DNA of 64,000 bases. Source: Nonomuraea basaltis. GTDB taxonomy: Bacteria; Actinomycetota; Actinomycetes; Streptosporangiales; Streptosporangiaceae. Positions 17,717-26,972 of the stretch are shown here, piece after piece. The position numbers and the translations under genes were made by a program. The stretch is taken from positions 1 through 64,000 of the forward strand of contig NZ_VCJS01000023.1 in assembly GCF_005893125.1 (NCBI RefSeq), given 5' to 3'. The stretch's first letter is position 1. Every line of letters starts with the position of its first letter. The notes beneath the pieces were generated by a model that saw nothing but the letters and a program-made list of their open reading frames with translations, searched no databases and was not told where the DNA came from.

Positions 17717-18380
17717 CGGGATGTACGGCCAGCGGACCGACGACACCTACGCGCACGCCGGCTTCGGTGCTCCGGCGCGCCGGGGCGAGCGTCCGGCGAT
17801 CGTCGTCGTGGACCTCACCAACGGCTTCACCGATCCCGCCCATCCCTCGGGATCCGACCTGTCGGAGGTGGTCGCCGCCACCGCGACGCTCATCGGGCAC
17901 GCCCGCGCGGCGCGGGTCCCGGTCGTCTTCACCACGATCGCCTACACGCCGGCCGAGGCCGACGGCGAGGCGGTGGCCTGGCTGCACAAGGCCCCCGGCA
18001 TGCGCGCCATGCGCGAGGGGAGCCCCGCGGTGGCGATCGACGAACGGCTTCCGCGCCGCGCCGAAGACGTCCTCGTGGTGAAGAAGGGGGCCTCCGCTTT
18101 CTTCGGCACCAACCTCGCCTCGCTCTTGACCGGGCTCGGCCGTGACACCGTCCTGGTCTGCGGCGCGACCACCAGCGGCTGCGTACGGGCCACCGCGGTG
18201 GACGCCGTCCAGTCCGGGTTCTCGGTGCTGGTGCCGCGCGAATGCGTCGGCGACCGCGCGCCGGGCCCTCATGAGGCCAACCTCTTCGACATCCACGCCA
18301 AGTACGGCGACGTCGTCGACCTCGCGGAGGCCGCCGGCTACCTCGTCGAGCTCGCCCAAGGAGTCACCCTCGATGTCTGA
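17709..18380 (+). CDS. nicF: Isochorismatase-family amidase, probable maleamate amidohydrolase
   Basis: A 223-residue cysteine hydrolase with the family triad: Asp35 (AIVVVDLTNGFTDP), a lysine at 125/126 (VLVVKKGASAFFGT) and nucleophile Cys158 (CGATTSGCVRATAVDA). Relatives include N-carbamoylsarcosine amidase and NicF, which hydrolyses maleamate to maleate and ammonia. The position directly before the NicD-like gene favours NicF. The GTG start at 17709 overlaps the coxG-like stop by eight bases. Confidence 0.82.
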   Translation: MADGMYGQRTDDTYAHAGFGAPARRGERPAIVVVDLTNGFTDPAHPSGSDLSEVVAATATLIGHARAARVPVVFTTIAYTPAEADGEAVAWLHKAPGMRAMREGSPAVAIDERLPRRAEDVLVVKKGASAFFGTNLASLLTGLGRDTVLVCGATTSGCVRATAVDAVQSGFSVLVPRECVGDRAPGPHEANLFDIHAKYGDVVDLAEAAGYLVELAQGVTLDV

Positions 18381-19215
18381 ACGCATCCTCACCCAGCCGG
18401 CCCTCGCGGATCTCGCCGGCGTGCCCGCGCGAAGCCGGTGGGTCGCCTCCGGCCCGATCCGGCTGCATGCCCTCGACTACGGCGGCGACGGCGTGCCGGT
18501 GCTGGTCCTGCCCGGGATCACCAGCCCGGCGATCGCCATGGACTTCGTCGCACGCGAATTGACCGGCCTGGTTCGTCCCATCGTCCTGGACGTGCGGGGC
18601 CGCGGCTTCTCCGACGACGGCCCGTCGTACACGCTGGAGGACTACGCCGCCGACACGGAGGCAGTGATCACGGAGCTCGGACTCGACGGCGCCGTGCTGC
18701 TTGGCCACTCGATGGGGGCGCGCATCGCGGGCCTGACGGCCGCCAAGGGACAGGTCGCGCTGCGCGGGACGGTGCTCGTGGATCCGCCGATGAGCGGTCC
18801 CGGGCGCGGGCCGTACCCGACCACGCTCGCCGCGTTCCAGGGCCAGCTCCAGCAGGCGCGGCGCGGGACCGACGCCGACGAGGTCGCCCGGTCCTGGCCC
18901 CGGTGGCCACGGCGGGAGCAGGAGCTGAGGGCGCGATGGCTGACCAGCTGCGGCGACGACGCCGTCGCCGAGACCCACCGGGGTTTCGAGAGCGAGGACT
19001 TCTTCGACTTCTGGCCGTCGGTGCCCGCGCCCGCCGTCCTGGTGTACGGCGCGGACAGCCCGGTGGTGAGCGCCCTCGGCGCGCAGGAGGCGGCCCGCGC
19101 GAACGTCGGCGCGCGCCTGGTGGAGATCCCTGACGCGGGACACATGGTCTTCTGGGACAACCCGCGAGCCGGCCTGGAGGCCGTCCGCGACATCCTGCGC
19201 GAACTGGTGGCCTGA
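18373..19215 (+). CDS. nicD: Alpha/beta hydrolase, probable N-formylmaleamate deformylase
   Basis: A 280-residue alpha/beta hydrolase with a complete triad: Ser113 in LLGHSMGAR, Asp228 in VLVYGADSP and His257 in IPDAGHMVFW. The pieces VLPGITSPAI, VLDVRGRGFS and VDPPMSGPGRGPYP closely follow NicD of Pseudomonas putida (LPGITSPA, LDVRGRGLS, VDPPVSGPGRRAYP as I remember them). NicD removes formate from N-formylmaleamate, the ring-cleavage product of 2,5-dihydroxypyridine. It starts eight bases inside nicF and ends the rightward operon, converging on nicX. Confidence 0.88.
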   Translation: MSERILTQPALADLAGVPARSRWVASGPIRLHALDYGGDGVPVLVLPGITSPAIAMDFVARELTGLVRPIVLDVRGRGFSDDGPSYTLEDYAADTEAVITELGLDGAVLLGHSMGARIAGLTAAKGQVALRGTVLVDPPMSGPGRGPYPTTLAAFQGQLQQARRGTDADEVARSWPRWPRREQELRARWLTSCGDDAVAETHRGFESEDFFDFWPSVPAPAVLVYGADSPVVSALGAQEAARANVGARLVEIPDAGHMVFWDNPRAGLEAVRDILRELVA

Positions 19216-19246
19216 GGGGCCGGTTCAACACCGACCCTCCAGGTGG

Positions 19247-20278
19247 TCAGCGGCGTCCGGCCGGGCGCATCTCCCGCACGACGACGTCGCCGTCCACGGC
19301 CACGGGCTCGTCGTCGAGGAAGAGGCTGCAGCCGCGCATGGGGATGTCGAAGTGGCAGGAGGTGTCGTTCGGCCCACCCAGCTCGTTGTTGGGGCCGATG
19401 GAGAACATGACGTTGCCGTAGAACGAACGCAGCTCCATGCCCATCCCGCCGGGGAACTGCATCAGGCCGTGCCAGTGGGCCCGCTCGTCCAGCCCCCACC
19501 CGACATGGGACATCCCGTAGCCGCGAGGATCGTCGAACGACTTGATGTAGGACGACAGCAGTTCGGCATCGAGGCCGCCGCGGATGTCGGTGATGAACCC
19601 CTGCTCGATGGTGAGCGTGACCGGTTGCTGTACGTAAGTGTTGAACGGGAGCAGCACGTCGCCGGGAGACAGCACGATCGTGCCGTCCACGCCGTCGTCG
19701 GCGCCTCCGGTGAAGACGAACGCGGCGGGCCAGTGATCCCAGCGTCCGGGCTGGTCGGTGTACCCGTACTCGCTCATCGTCGGATAGACCCCGAGGCGGT
19801 AGGTGACGTCGGTCCCGCCCGGGCTGGTGATGCGCATCGTGCCCGCCTTGCCCAGCAGCTCGGCGCCCACCTCGACCCGTTCCCGCAGCTCGGGGGTGGG
19901 CATGAGGCGGGCGAGCAGCGGTGCGGGCTCGACCGCGGTGAGAATCCGCGTGCCCGCGTCCTGTATGGCGAACTGTTCCTTGCTGAACAGCAGGAACTTC
20001 AGATCGACGAGCATGTCCGCCTGCTTGAGCGCCTCCACCGCGTGGGGGTTCGCGGCGAGTTCGGACTGGCCGACCGCCCATGCGCCCGACGCGGAGGTGG
20101 GAGCGGGGAGGCGCAGGTGGTAGGCGGCGGCTCCGAGGCGCTTGGCCGCGTAGAGGAACGCGTCGGCGTAGTCGAGGCGTTCCGCGCCCTCTGACAGGAC
20201 TGCCACCGTCTCGCCCTCGTGCACGCCGCTGAGTGTCAGCTGGCGCAGGCAGATTTCGTTCAACAGGTTCTGGTCCAT
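19247..20278 (-). CDS. nicX: 2,5-dihydroxypyridine 5,6-dioxygenase
   Basis: A 343-residue extradiol-like dioxygenase of the M29-peptidase-related NicX family. Diagnostic stretches are SEYGYTDQPGRWDHWP (169-184), YGMSHVGWGLDERAHW (254-269) and CHFDIPMRGCSLFLDD (308-323). The iron ligands of Pseudomonas NicX (His265, His318, Asp320) correspond to His258, His309 and Asp311 here. The enzyme opens the ring of 2,5-dihydroxypyridine to N-formylmaleamate using Fe(II) and O2. I chose ATG 20278 because GGAGGG lies just upstream; GTG 20296 and ATG 20290 are also in frame. It is convergent to nicD and has its own promoter with two operator-like motifs. Confidence 0.95.
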   Translation of the reverse strand: MDQNLLNEICLRQLTLSGVHEGETVAVLSEGAERLDYADAFLYAAKRLGAAAYHLRLPAPTSASGAWAVGQSELAANPHAVEALKQADMLVDLKFLLFSKEQFAIQDAGTRILTAVEPAPLLARLMPTPELRERVEVGAELLGKAGTMRITSPGGTDVTYRLGVYPTMSEYGYTDQPGRWDHWPAAFVFTGGADDGVDGTIVLSPGDVLLPFNTYVQQPVTLTIEQGFITDIRGGLDAELLSSYIKSFDDPRGYGMSHVGWGLDERAHWHGLMQFPGGMGMELRSFYGNVMFSIGPNNELGGPNDTSCHFDIPMRGCSLFLDDEPVAVDGDVVVREMRPAGRR

Positions 20279-20303
20279 CGACCCTCCCATGATCACATAC
20301 CGT

Positions 20304-20319
20304 TAGTCCGGACACGGAC
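20304..20319 (-). promoter_or_regulatory. Operator-like motif copy 2, upstream of nicX
   Basis: On the minus strand this reads GTCCGTGTCCGGACTA, with perfect GTCCG/CGGAC arms around a four-base spacer. It lies about 26 bases before the nicX ATG, where a bound repressor would block transcription. It differs from the copies at 10516 and 20372 at two positions. Confidence 0.7.
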
Positions 20320-20371
20320 GATCGCGGGCCGCGAGGGCCGCGGATGGGTGATCCGAATCCGGTGACCGAAT

Positions 20372-20387
20372 TAATCCGAACACGGAC
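20372..20387 (-). promoter_or_regulatory. Operator-like motif copy 3, upstream of nicX
   Basis: On the minus strand this reads GTCCGTGTTCGGATTA, identical over 16 bases to the copy before nicC at 10516-10531. It is 68 bases from copy 2, about six to seven helical turns, so two repressor dimers on one DNA face could cooperate. Confidence 0.7.
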
Positions 20388-20465
20388 TAGTCGGCTGACG
20401 CAAGGGGCGAAACGTACTTGTCACATGGGACCTGAGCAGGCGCGCGCAGTACTTCGGAGTCGCTG

Positions 20466-20906
20466 TCAGCGGCGGTCGTCGTATCCCGGGTCGACGGTTT
20501 CGGGGGAGAGGCCGAGGAGGGTGGCGACCTGTTCCACCACCGTGTCGTGGACCATGGCGCCCAGGGTCTCGCGGTCTCTCGCCCTGGCCTCAAGCGGGCG
20601 CCGGTAGACCACCACCGACGCCGGGCTCTGGCCGCTCGCCGCGTCCGCGCGGCCGAACGGGATCGGGTCGGGGCTCAGGCTCGGTCCGTCGCCCAGCTCG
20701 CTCAGCGGCGGCACCTCCTCCACCGCGAACTCCACGGCCGACAGTTGCCGTTCCCAGCGGGGGCGGAGGCGGTCGACGGCGTCGAGGACGAGGTCGTCGA
20801 AGCGTTCGCTGCGGGCCTTGGCCATGGGGACGTGGGAGGGGGCGAGCGGGCCGCGGAGGCCACGACCGTGGCGATCGCGCCGTCTGGGACCGCGCTTCGG
20901 AGTCAC
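20466..20906 (-). CDS. Zincin-like metallopeptidase-family protein with altered active site
   Basis: A 146-residue protein of the actinobacterial Zincin_1-like family found beside DUF3499 and manB. The end AMVHDTVVEQVATLLGLSPETVDP corresponds to the HExxx(E) region, but the usual glutamate after the histidine is aspartate (HD) and the second histidine is replaced. Catalytic activity is therefore doubtful. I chose the GTG at 20906 (VTPKRGPRRRDRHGRG), which matches the basic N-terminus usual in this family; the frame stays open upstream but without family-like sequence. Its role is unknown. Confidence 0.75.
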   Translation of the reverse strand: MTPKRGPRRRDRHGRGLRGPLAPSHVPMAKARSERFDDLVLDAVDRLRPRWERQLSAVEFAVEEVPPLSELGDGPSLSPDPIPFGRADAASGQSPASVVVYRRPLEARARDRETLGAMVHDTVVEQVATLLGLSPETVDPGYDDRR

Positions 20907-21095
20907 AGAGGCAAGTCTAAGGGGACGCCGCGCCGGTTCCGAGAGTGGCGGGGCCGATCCGGCCAGGTAGCAGGGGTTGGCGTCTTCGGGGCATGTGGGT
21001 GGAAAGGCTGCGACAGGTGTCCGAATTGTGGCGACACGCTCGTTAAGAGCGCTCAGATAGTGGCGCCTCGCACTCTTACCAGATACGGTCCCTCC

Positions 21096-21464
21096 GTGAG
21101 CCCCGTCCGCCGCTGTTCCCGCACCGCCTGCAGCCAGCCTGCAGTCTTCACGCTCACGTACGTATACGCCGATTCGACCGCTGTTCTCGGCCCCCTGGCG
21201 ACGTACGCGGAGCCACACTGTTACGACCTGTGCGCCGAACACGCCGAGCGACTGACCGCCCCCCGCGGCTGGGAGGTGGTACGGCTGCCGACGGACGCCG
21301 CCTCTCCCAGCTCCGACGATCTAGAGGCGCTGGCCAACGCGGTCAGGGAGGCCGCCAGGCCGACGCCGTCCGGCAGCGGCGAGCCGGTCGGCCAAGGGGT
21401 CGAGGTCGGCCGCCGAGGGCATCTGCGCGTTCTGAGGTCGGCCCAGCAGCATCGCGACCGGTAG
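21096..21464 (+). CDS. DUF3499 protein
   Basis: A 122-residue protein starting SPVRRCSRTACSQPAVFTLTY. The cysteine pairs CSRTAC and CYDLC followed by EHAERL suggest a small zinc-binding fold. DUF3499 (Rv3258c in Mycobacterium tuberculosis) is conserved directly before manB in actinobacteria; its function is not known. GTG 21096 is chosen because the conserved MSPVRRCSR-type start begins there. It is divergent from the zincin-like gene across about 190 bases without other features. Confidence 0.88.
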   Translation: MSPVRRCSRTACSQPAVFTLTYVYADSTAVLGPLATYAEPHCYDLCAEHAERLTAPRGWEVVRLPTDAASPSSDDLEALANAVREAARPTPSGSGEPVGQGVEVGRRGHLRVLRSAQQHRDR

Positions 21465-21508
21465 GCTCGTTTTACCACGAGGAAACGACCTAAGGGCGGA
21501 GCTGGAGA

Positions 21509-22858
21509 GTGGGCGACCTCGCCAAGATCTTCAAAGCGTACGACGTTCGCGGGGTGGTGCCCGATGAGCTCGACGAGCCGACCGCCGAGGCCGTGGGTGC
21601 GGCATTCGTCGAGGTGACCGGGGCGGAATCGGTCGTGGTCGCGTACGACATGCGCGAGTCGTCCGGGCCGCTGGCCGACGCTTTCATCCGAGGGGCCCGC
21701 TCGCGCCGTGCCGATGTCGTACATGCCGGGCTGGGCTCCACCGATCTGCTCTACTACGCCAGCGGCAGCCTCGGGCTGCCGGGTGTGATGTTCACCGCCA
21801 GCCACAACCCGGCCCGCTACAACGGCATGAAGATGTGCCGGTCCGGGGCGGTGCCGATCGGCGGCGACACCGGGCTGGCCGAGATCCGCGACCGGGCCGC
21901 CGAGCTGGTCGGCGTGACCGCCACGCCCACCGGGTCGCTGATCGAGAAGGACCTGCTCTCGGGATACGCCCACCATTTGCGCACGCTCGTCGACCTGGCG
22001 GCGATCAGGCCGCTCAAGGTCGTCGTGGACGCGGGCAACGGCATGGGGGGCCACACCGTGCCCGCCGTGTTCGACGGGCTGCCGCTCGAGCTGGTGCCGC
22101 TCTACTTCGAGCTCGACGGGAACTTCCCCAACCACGAGGCCAACCCGCTGGAGCCGCAGAACCTGGTCGACCTGCAGCGGGCCGTCGTGGAGAGCGGGGC
22201 GGACCTCGGGCTGGCCTTCGACGGCGACGCCGATCGGTGCTGGGTGATCGACGAGCGGGGCGAGTCCGTGTCGCCGTCCGTCATCACCGCACTGGTCGCC
22301 GTGCGCGAGCTGGCCAAATATCCCGGGGCGACGGTCATTCACAATCTGATCACGTCACTCGGGGTTCCCGAGATCGTGCGGGAGAACGGCGGTGTCCCCG
22401 TGCGGACGCGCGTCGGGCACTCGTTCATCAAGGCCGAGATGGCGCGCACCGGGGCGGTCTTCGGCGGCGAGCACTCGGCCCACTACTACTTCCGCGACTT
22501 CTGGTTCGCGGACTCAGGGATGCTGGCCGCCATGCACGTCCTGGCGGCGCTCGGCGGGCAGGAGCGGCCGCTGTCGGAGGTGGTGGCGGCCTACTCGCGC
22601 TACCACGCCTCCGGCGAGATCAACAGCGCCGTCTCCGACCAGGGCGCGGCGCTGCGGCGGGTACGCGAGGCGTTCGCGGGGCGGGGCGAGTTCGACGAGC
22701 TCGACGGGCTGACCGTGACCGGGCCCGACTGGTGGTTCAACCTCCGGGCGTCCAACACCGAGCCGCTGCTCAGGCTGAACGCCGAGGCGGCCGACGAGAG
22801 CAAGATGACGGCGATCAAGGAAGAGGTCCTCGCCATCGTGGGAAGGGTGTCAGTGTGA
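21509..22858 (+). CDS. manB: Phosphomannomutase/phosphoglucomutase
   Basis: A 449-residue alpha-D-phosphohexomutase. The phosphoserine loop TASHNP has Ser98, the metal loop is FDGDADR near 236, the sugar-binding loop [10 protein letters not shown] is near 325, and the phosphate-binding end is [13 protein letters not shown]. It interconverts mannose-6-phosphate and mannose-1-phosphate for GDP-mannose and thus glycolipid and glycoprotein mannosylation. The GTG start has GGAG upstream. It overlaps the Trm112-like gene by four bases. Confidence 0.95.
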   Translation: MGDLAKIFKAYDVRGVVPDELDEPTAEAVGAAFVEVTGAESVVVAYDMRESSGPLADAFIRGARSRRADVVHAGLGSTDLLYYASGSLGLPGVMFTASHNPARYNGMKMCRSGAVPIGGDTGLAEIRDRAAELVGVTATPTGSLIEKDLLSGYAHHLRTLVDLAAIRPLKVVVDAGNGMGGHTVPAVFDGLPLELVPLYFELDGNFPNHEANPLEPQNLVDLQRAVVESGADLGLAFDGDADRCWVIDERGESVSPSVITALVAVRELAKYPGATVIHNLITSLGVPEIVRENGGVPVRTRVGHSFIKAEMARTGAVFGGEHSAHYYFRDFWFADSGMLAAMHVLAALGGQERPLSEVVAAYSRYHASGEINSAVSDQGAALRRVREAFAGRGEFDELDGLTVTGPDWWFNLRASNTEPLLRLNAEAADESKMTAIKEEVLAIVGRVSV

Positions 22859-23022
22859 AGATCGACGACTGGCTGCTGGAGATTCTGGCCTGTCCGGCAT
22901 GCAAGGCGCCCCTGCGTGCCGAGAACGAGGCAGAGGAGCTGGCCTGCACGGGCTGCGGCCTGATCTATCCGGTCCGGGATGACATCCCCGTCCTGCTCGT
23001 CGACGAGGCCAGGAAGCCGTGA
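22855..23022 (+). CDS. Trm112-family zinc-ribbon protein
   Basis: A 55-residue protein: [16 protein letters not shown] with CPAC and CTGCG cysteine pairs, ending [17 protein letters not shown]. This is the bacterial Trm112/YcaR family, small zinc-ribbon partners of other enzymes. It is translationally coupled on both sides (GTG overlapping the manB stop, and its own stop overlapping the SIS start), so a role with sugar-phosphate enzymes is plausible but unproven. Confidence 0.92.
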   Translation: MKIDDWLLEILACPACKAPLRAENEAEELACTGCGLIYPVRDDIPVLLVDEARKP

Positions 23023-24125
23023 CCTGGGAGCCGGGGCGGCTCGACGACCAGGCTCACCTCAGCGACGGCGACCCTGGCGGGATGCTGCCGGCGGTCGCCG
23101 CCTCCGCGGCTCACGTACGCACCGGCTACCGCGCCGCCGTCGAGGCCCGGGTCGACCGCCTCTCCGGCCAGGGGCGCCCGCGCGCCATCCTGGTCGCGGG
23201 CATGGGAGGCTCGGGCATCGCGGGCGACATCCTCGCGGCGGTCGCCGGCAACGGCGCGCCGCTGCCGATCCTGACCCTGCGCTCCTACCAACTCCCCGGC
23301 TGGGTCGGCGCGACGGACCTGGTCATCGCCGTGTCCGGCTCGGGCGGCAGCGAGGAGACGGTGGAGATCGCCACCCAGGCCGTGCGGCGCGGCTGCACGC
23401 TGCTCGGCGTCGGGCCCGCCGGCTCCCCGCTGGAGGCCATCGCCACCCAGGCGTCGGCCGTCTACGTGGCGGTGCCCGTCAGCGGGCAGTCCAGGGCGAA
23501 CATCTGGCTGCTGACCGTCCCCTTGATCGTGGTCGGCGCCGCGCTGCGGCTGCTGCAGGCCGACGCGGACCTGTTCGAGCGGGTGGCCAAGGCATTGGAG
23601 GACATCGCGCACCGGTGCCGGCCGTCCAGCGAGTCGTTCATCAACCCCGGCAAGTCGCTCGCCATGGACGTGGCCGAGAGCGTGCCGATGATCTGGGGGT
23701 CGTCGGCGGTGGCGTCCGTGGCCGCGTACCGGCTGGCCTGCCAGCTCAACGCGAACGCGAAATATCCCGCCGTCTACGGCGAGCTGCCCGAGGCCGGGCA
23801 CAATCAGGTGGCCGCCTTCGACGGGCCGCTGGCCGAGCGCGACATCTTCGCCGAAACGGCCGGGCGCACGCTCCGGCTCGTCGTCCTGCGCGACCTCGAG
23901 GAGCACCCGCAGGTGACGCGGCGGCGCGAGGCGTCGCTGCGGCTGGCGCGTGAGCGCGACGTCCCGGTCACCGAGCTGGCGGCCGAGGGCGTGCACCCGC
24001 TGGAGCGGATGGCCACGCTGATCGCGCTGGGCGACTACGCCAGCACGTACCTGGCGCTGGGATACGCCATTGATCCGACCCCTGTGTCGGCGGTCACTGA
24101 GCTGAAGGCCAGGATTTCGCAATAG
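23019..24125 (+). CDS. SIS-domain phosphoglucose/phosphomannose isomerase-like protein
   Basis: A 368-residue protein with two SIS subdomains. [20 protein letters not shown] is near 55, and [17 protein letters not shown] near 108 binds sugar phosphate. The C-terminal half carries [13 protein letters not shown]. It belongs to the bifunctional phosphoglucose/phosphomannose isomerase family (Rv3256c position in mycobacteria). Together with manB it would feed fructose-6-phosphate toward mannose-1-phosphate. The exact activity of the actinobacterial branch is uncertain. Confidence 0.88.
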   Translation: MTWEPGRLDDQAHLSDGDPGGMLPAVAASAAHVRTGYRAAVEARVDRLSGQGRPRAILVAGMGGSGIAGDILAAVAGNGAPLPILTLRSYQLPGWVGATDLVIAVSGSGGSEETVEIATQAVRRGCTLLGVGPAGSPLEAIATQASAVYVAVPVSGQSRANIWLLTVPLIVVGAALRLLQADADLFERVAKALEDIAHRCRPSSESFINPGKSLAMDVAESVPMIWGSSAVASVAAYRLACQLNANAKYPAVYGELPEAGHNQVAAFDGPLAERDIFAETAGRTLRLVVLRDLEEHPQVTRRREASLRLARERDVPVTELAAEGVHPLERMATLIALGDYASTYLALGYAIDPTPVSAVTELKARISQ

Positions 24126-24173
24126 GATCCTTTCCAGGCCTTTGTATGTGATCATTATGAGTGGAGTAGATCG

Positions 24174-25100
24174 GTGAGCGCGAGCGGCGGAACCAAAGCA
24201 ATCGTTGCGGCATTGACCGCGAACTTGGCCATCGCCGTGGCCAAGTTCGTGGCCGCGTTCTTCACCGGGTCCTCGTCGATGCTGGCGGAGGGCATTCACT
24301 CGGTCGCCGACTCGGGTAACCAGGTGCTGCTGCTGATCGGCGGCAAGCGGGCGACCCGGGCCAGCACCAAGGAGCACCCCTTCGGCTACGGGCGCGAGCG
24401 TTACTTCTACGCCTTCGTGGTGGCTGTCGTGCTGTTCACGATCGGTGCGGCCTTCTCGATCTACGAGGGCGTGCACAAGCTCTCCGTGGGGGGAGAGGTG
24501 GAGGCGCCGATCTGGGCGTTCGCGGTGCTGATCTTCGCGATCATCGCGGAGGCGTTCTCGTTCCGCACGGCGATCAAGGAGTCGAACGCCGTCCGCGGCA
24601 AGCAGTCGTGGGTCGCGTTCGTCCGCCGGTCCAAGTCGCCCGAGCTGCCCGTCATCCTGCTGGAGGACCTGGGCGCGCTGCTCGGCCTGATCTTCGCGCT
24701 GTTCGGCGTGACGATGGCGGTCGTCACGGGCAACGTCGTCTGGGACGCCATCGGCACCCTCATGATCGGCGTGCTGCTCGCGATCATCGCGGTCGTGCTG
24801 GCCATGGAGACCAAGTCGCTGCTGGTCGGTGAGGGCGCCACGCCCGAGATGGAGGAGCAGATCCGCCGCGCGCTGGAGAGCTCGCCCGAGGTGGACAGGA
24901 TCATCCACATGCGCACGCTGCACCTGGGGCCGGAGGAGCTGCTGGTGGGAGCCAAAATCGCCGTGGCGCACGACGGGACGGCCTCGGAGGTGGCGGCCGG
25001 GATCGACGAGGCCGAGCGGCGCGTCCGCGAGGCCGTGCCGATCGCCCGCGTCATCTACCTGGAGCCGGACCTGGACAGGTCGAGGGCGACCACGTCTTAA
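24174..25100 (+). CDS. Cation diffusion facilitator (CDF) metal transporter
   Basis: A 308-residue protein with about six membrane segments. The metal-site motif in helix 2 is HSVADSGNQ, with KEHPFGYGRERYFY after helix 3 and a C-terminal cytoplasmic domain with HMRTLHLGPEELLV. It exports divalent metal (Zn, Co, Fe or Mn; HSVAD/N residues do not settle which) in exchange for protons. GTG 24174 follows GGAG at good spacing. Its last four bases overlap the stop of the convergent MerR gene. Confidence 0.92.
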   Translation: MSASGGTKAIVAALTANLAIAVAKFVAAFFTGSSSMLAEGIHSVADSGNQVLLLIGGKRATRASTKEHPFGYGRERYFYAFVVAVVLFTIGAAFSIYEGVHKLSVGGEVEAPIWAFAVLIFAIIAEAFSFRTAIKESNAVRGKQSWVAFVRRSKSPELPVILLEDLGALLGLIFALFGVTMAVVTGNVVWDAIGTLMIGVLLAIIAVVLAMETKSLLVGEGATPEMEEQIRRALESSPEVDRIIHMRTLHLGPEELLVGAKIAVAHDGTASEVAAGIDEAERRVREAVPIARVIYLEPDLDRSRATTS

Positions 25101-25426
25101 CGGCGCAGCAGCCGCAGGGCCTTCTCCTTCTCGAAGTCGAGGGCCCTGCGCGGCACCTGGATGCGGCCGATCCGCACCCCGAGGTCGCGTACGGCCGCCG
25201 CCACCGCCGGCTCGCTCAGCGCCCGCAGCGCGAACGCCAGCTCCGCCGGCGACACGTCGAACCGCTTCTCCAGCTCCACCCCCTGAGCCACGGCGGCCAG
25301 CTCGTCCGTCCCGAACCGCCGGTGCGCCCCCTGCTCCCGCACCGGCGGCAACAGCCCGAGCGCCTCCCGATATCGGAGCATTCGAGGGGACATGCCGAGC
25401 CGCTTGGCTGCTTCCGTGATGCGCAT
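25097..25426 (-). CDS. MerR-family transcriptional regulator, short
   Basis: A 109-residue protein: MRITEAAKRLGMSPRMLRYREALGLLPP is the MerR helix-turn-helix, followed by HRRFGTDELAAV and a coiled-coil dimerisation part. No metal-binding cysteines are present, so the ligand is unknown. Upstream there is a direct repeat CTTACATT-CTTAC at 25428-25440 that could be an autoregulatory site. The convergent overlap with the CDF transporter may be chance. Confidence 0.88.
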   Translation of the reverse strand: MRITEAAKRLGMSPRMLRYREALGLLPPVREQGAHRRFGTDELAAVAQGVELEKRFDVSPAELAFALRALSEPAVAAAVRDLGVRIGRIQVPRRALDFEKEKALRLLRR

Positions 25427-25530
25427 CCTTACATTCTTACGTCAGATTCGGCGTTGTGTTGATGCGACCCCGGCCGGGCGGCGCCTAGACTCGTCCGCGA
25501 CAACCATCCGTCAGCGCGAGGGGTAACCCG

Positions 25531-26958
25531 ATGGACTTCAAGGTCGCAGACCTTTCACTTGCCGAGTTCGGCCGCAAGGAGATCCGGCTCGCCGAGCATG
25601 AGATGCCCGGCCTCATGTCGGTCCGCAAGGAATACGCGGCCTCCCAGCCCCTTCGCGGCGCGAAGATCATGGGCTCTCTGCACATGACGATCCAGACCGC
25701 CGTCCTCATCGAGACGCTGGTGGCGCTGGGCGCCGAGGTCCGCTGGGTCAGCTGCAACATCTTCTCCACGCAGGACCACGCCGCCGCCGCGGTGGTCGTC
25801 GGCCCCAACGGCACCGCCGACGACCCGCAGGGCGTGCCGGTGTTCGCCTGGAAGGGCGAGACGCTGGAGGAATACTGGTGGTGCACCGAGCAGGCCCTCA
25901 CCTGGCCGAACGGTGACGCCCCCAACATGATCCTCGACGACGGCGGCGACGCCACGCTCCTCGTGCACAAGGGCGCCGAATACGAGAAGGCCGGCGCCGT
26001 CCCGACCGCCGGCGCCGACGACCCGGAGGAGTGGCACGTCGTCATCGACCTGCTCACCCGTACGGTCAGCGCGGACAAGAGGTGGACCAGGATCGCCGAG
26101 AGCATCAAGGGCGTCACCGAGGAGACCACGACCGGCGTGCACCGCCTCTACGAGATGCACAAGAACGGCCAGCTCCTCTTCCCGGCGATCAACGTCAACG
26201 ACTCGGTCACCAAGTCGAAGTTCGACAACAAGTACGGCTGCCGGCACTCGGTGATCGACGGCCTCAACCGGGCCACCGACGTTCTCATCGGCGGCAAGGT
26301 GGCCGTGGTCTGCGGCTACGGCGACGTCGGCAAGGGCTGCGCCGACGCGCTGCGCGGCCAGGGCGCCCGCGTCATCGTCACCGAGATCGACCCCATCTGC
26401 GCGCTCCAGGCGGCCATGGACGGCTTCCAGGTGACGACCCTGGACGAGGTCGTCGGCATCGCCGACATCTTCGTCACCGCCACGGGAAACTTCAACATCA
26501 TCACCGCCGCCCACATGGCGAAGATGAAGCACCAGGCGATCGTCTCCAACATCGGCCACTTCGACAACGAGATCGACATTACCGGGCTGACCCGCACCGA
26601 GGGCATTGTCAGGAACAACATCAAGCCCCAGGTCGACGAATGGGTCTTCCCCGACGGGCACTCGATCATCGTGCTCGCCGAGGGCCGGCTGATGAACCTC
26701 GGCTGCGCGACCGGTCACCCGAGCTTCGTCATGTCCAACTCGTTCACCAACCAGGTGATCGCGCAGATCGAGCTGTTCACGAAGACCTCCGAATACCCGA
26801 TCGGGGTCTACACGCTGCCCAAGCACCTGGACGAGAAGGTCGCCCGCCTGCACCTGGACGCCCTGGGCGTCAAGCTCACCGAGCTCACCAAAGAGCAGGC
26901 CTCGTACATCGGCGTCCACGTCGAGGGCCCCTACAAGTCCGACCACTACCGCTACTGA
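25531..26958 (+). CDS. ahcY: Adenosylhomocysteinase, long bacterial type
   Basis: A 475-residue enzyme. Substrate-domain motifs are [15 protein letters not shown] and [15 protein letters not shown]; the NAD-binding segment is [18 protein letters not shown]; the end is KSDHYRY. It hydrolyses S-adenosylhomocysteine to homocysteine and adenosine, relieving methyltransferase inhibition. The length includes the insertion found in most bacterial and plant enzymes. Upstream, TAGACT at 25486-25491 resembles an actinobacterial -10 element. A second, shorter homologue follows directly. Confidence 0.97.
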   Translation: MDFKVADLSLAEFGRKEIRLAEHEMPGLMSVRKEYAASQPLRGAKIMGSLHMTIQTAVLIETLVALGAEVRWVSCNIFSTQDHAAAAVVVGPNGTADDPQGVPVFAWKGETLEEYWWCTEQALTWPNGDAPNMILDDGGDATLLVHKGAEYEKAGAVPTAGADDPEEWHVVIDLLTRTVSADKRWTRIAESIKGVTEETTTGVHRLYEMHKNGQLLFPAINVNDSVTKSKFDNKYGCRHSVIDGLNRATDVLIGGKVAVVCGYGDVGKGCADALRGQGARVIVTEIDPICALQAAMDGFQVTTLDEVVGIADIFVTATGNFNIITAAHMAKMKHQAIVSNIGHFDNEIDITGLTRTEGIVRNNIKPQVDEWVFPDGHSIIVLAEGRLMNLGCATGHPSFVMSNSFTNQVIAQIELFTKTSEYPIGVYTLPKHLDEKVARLHLDALGVKLTELTKEQASYIGVHVEGPYKSDHYRY

Positions 26959-26972
26959 CAAATGTGCAGGTA

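Noticed and set aside
25441..25530. S-adenosylhomocysteine riboswitch before ahcY
   Set aside because: I looked for the conserved core and pseudoknot pattern and could not find it in the 90 bases available.
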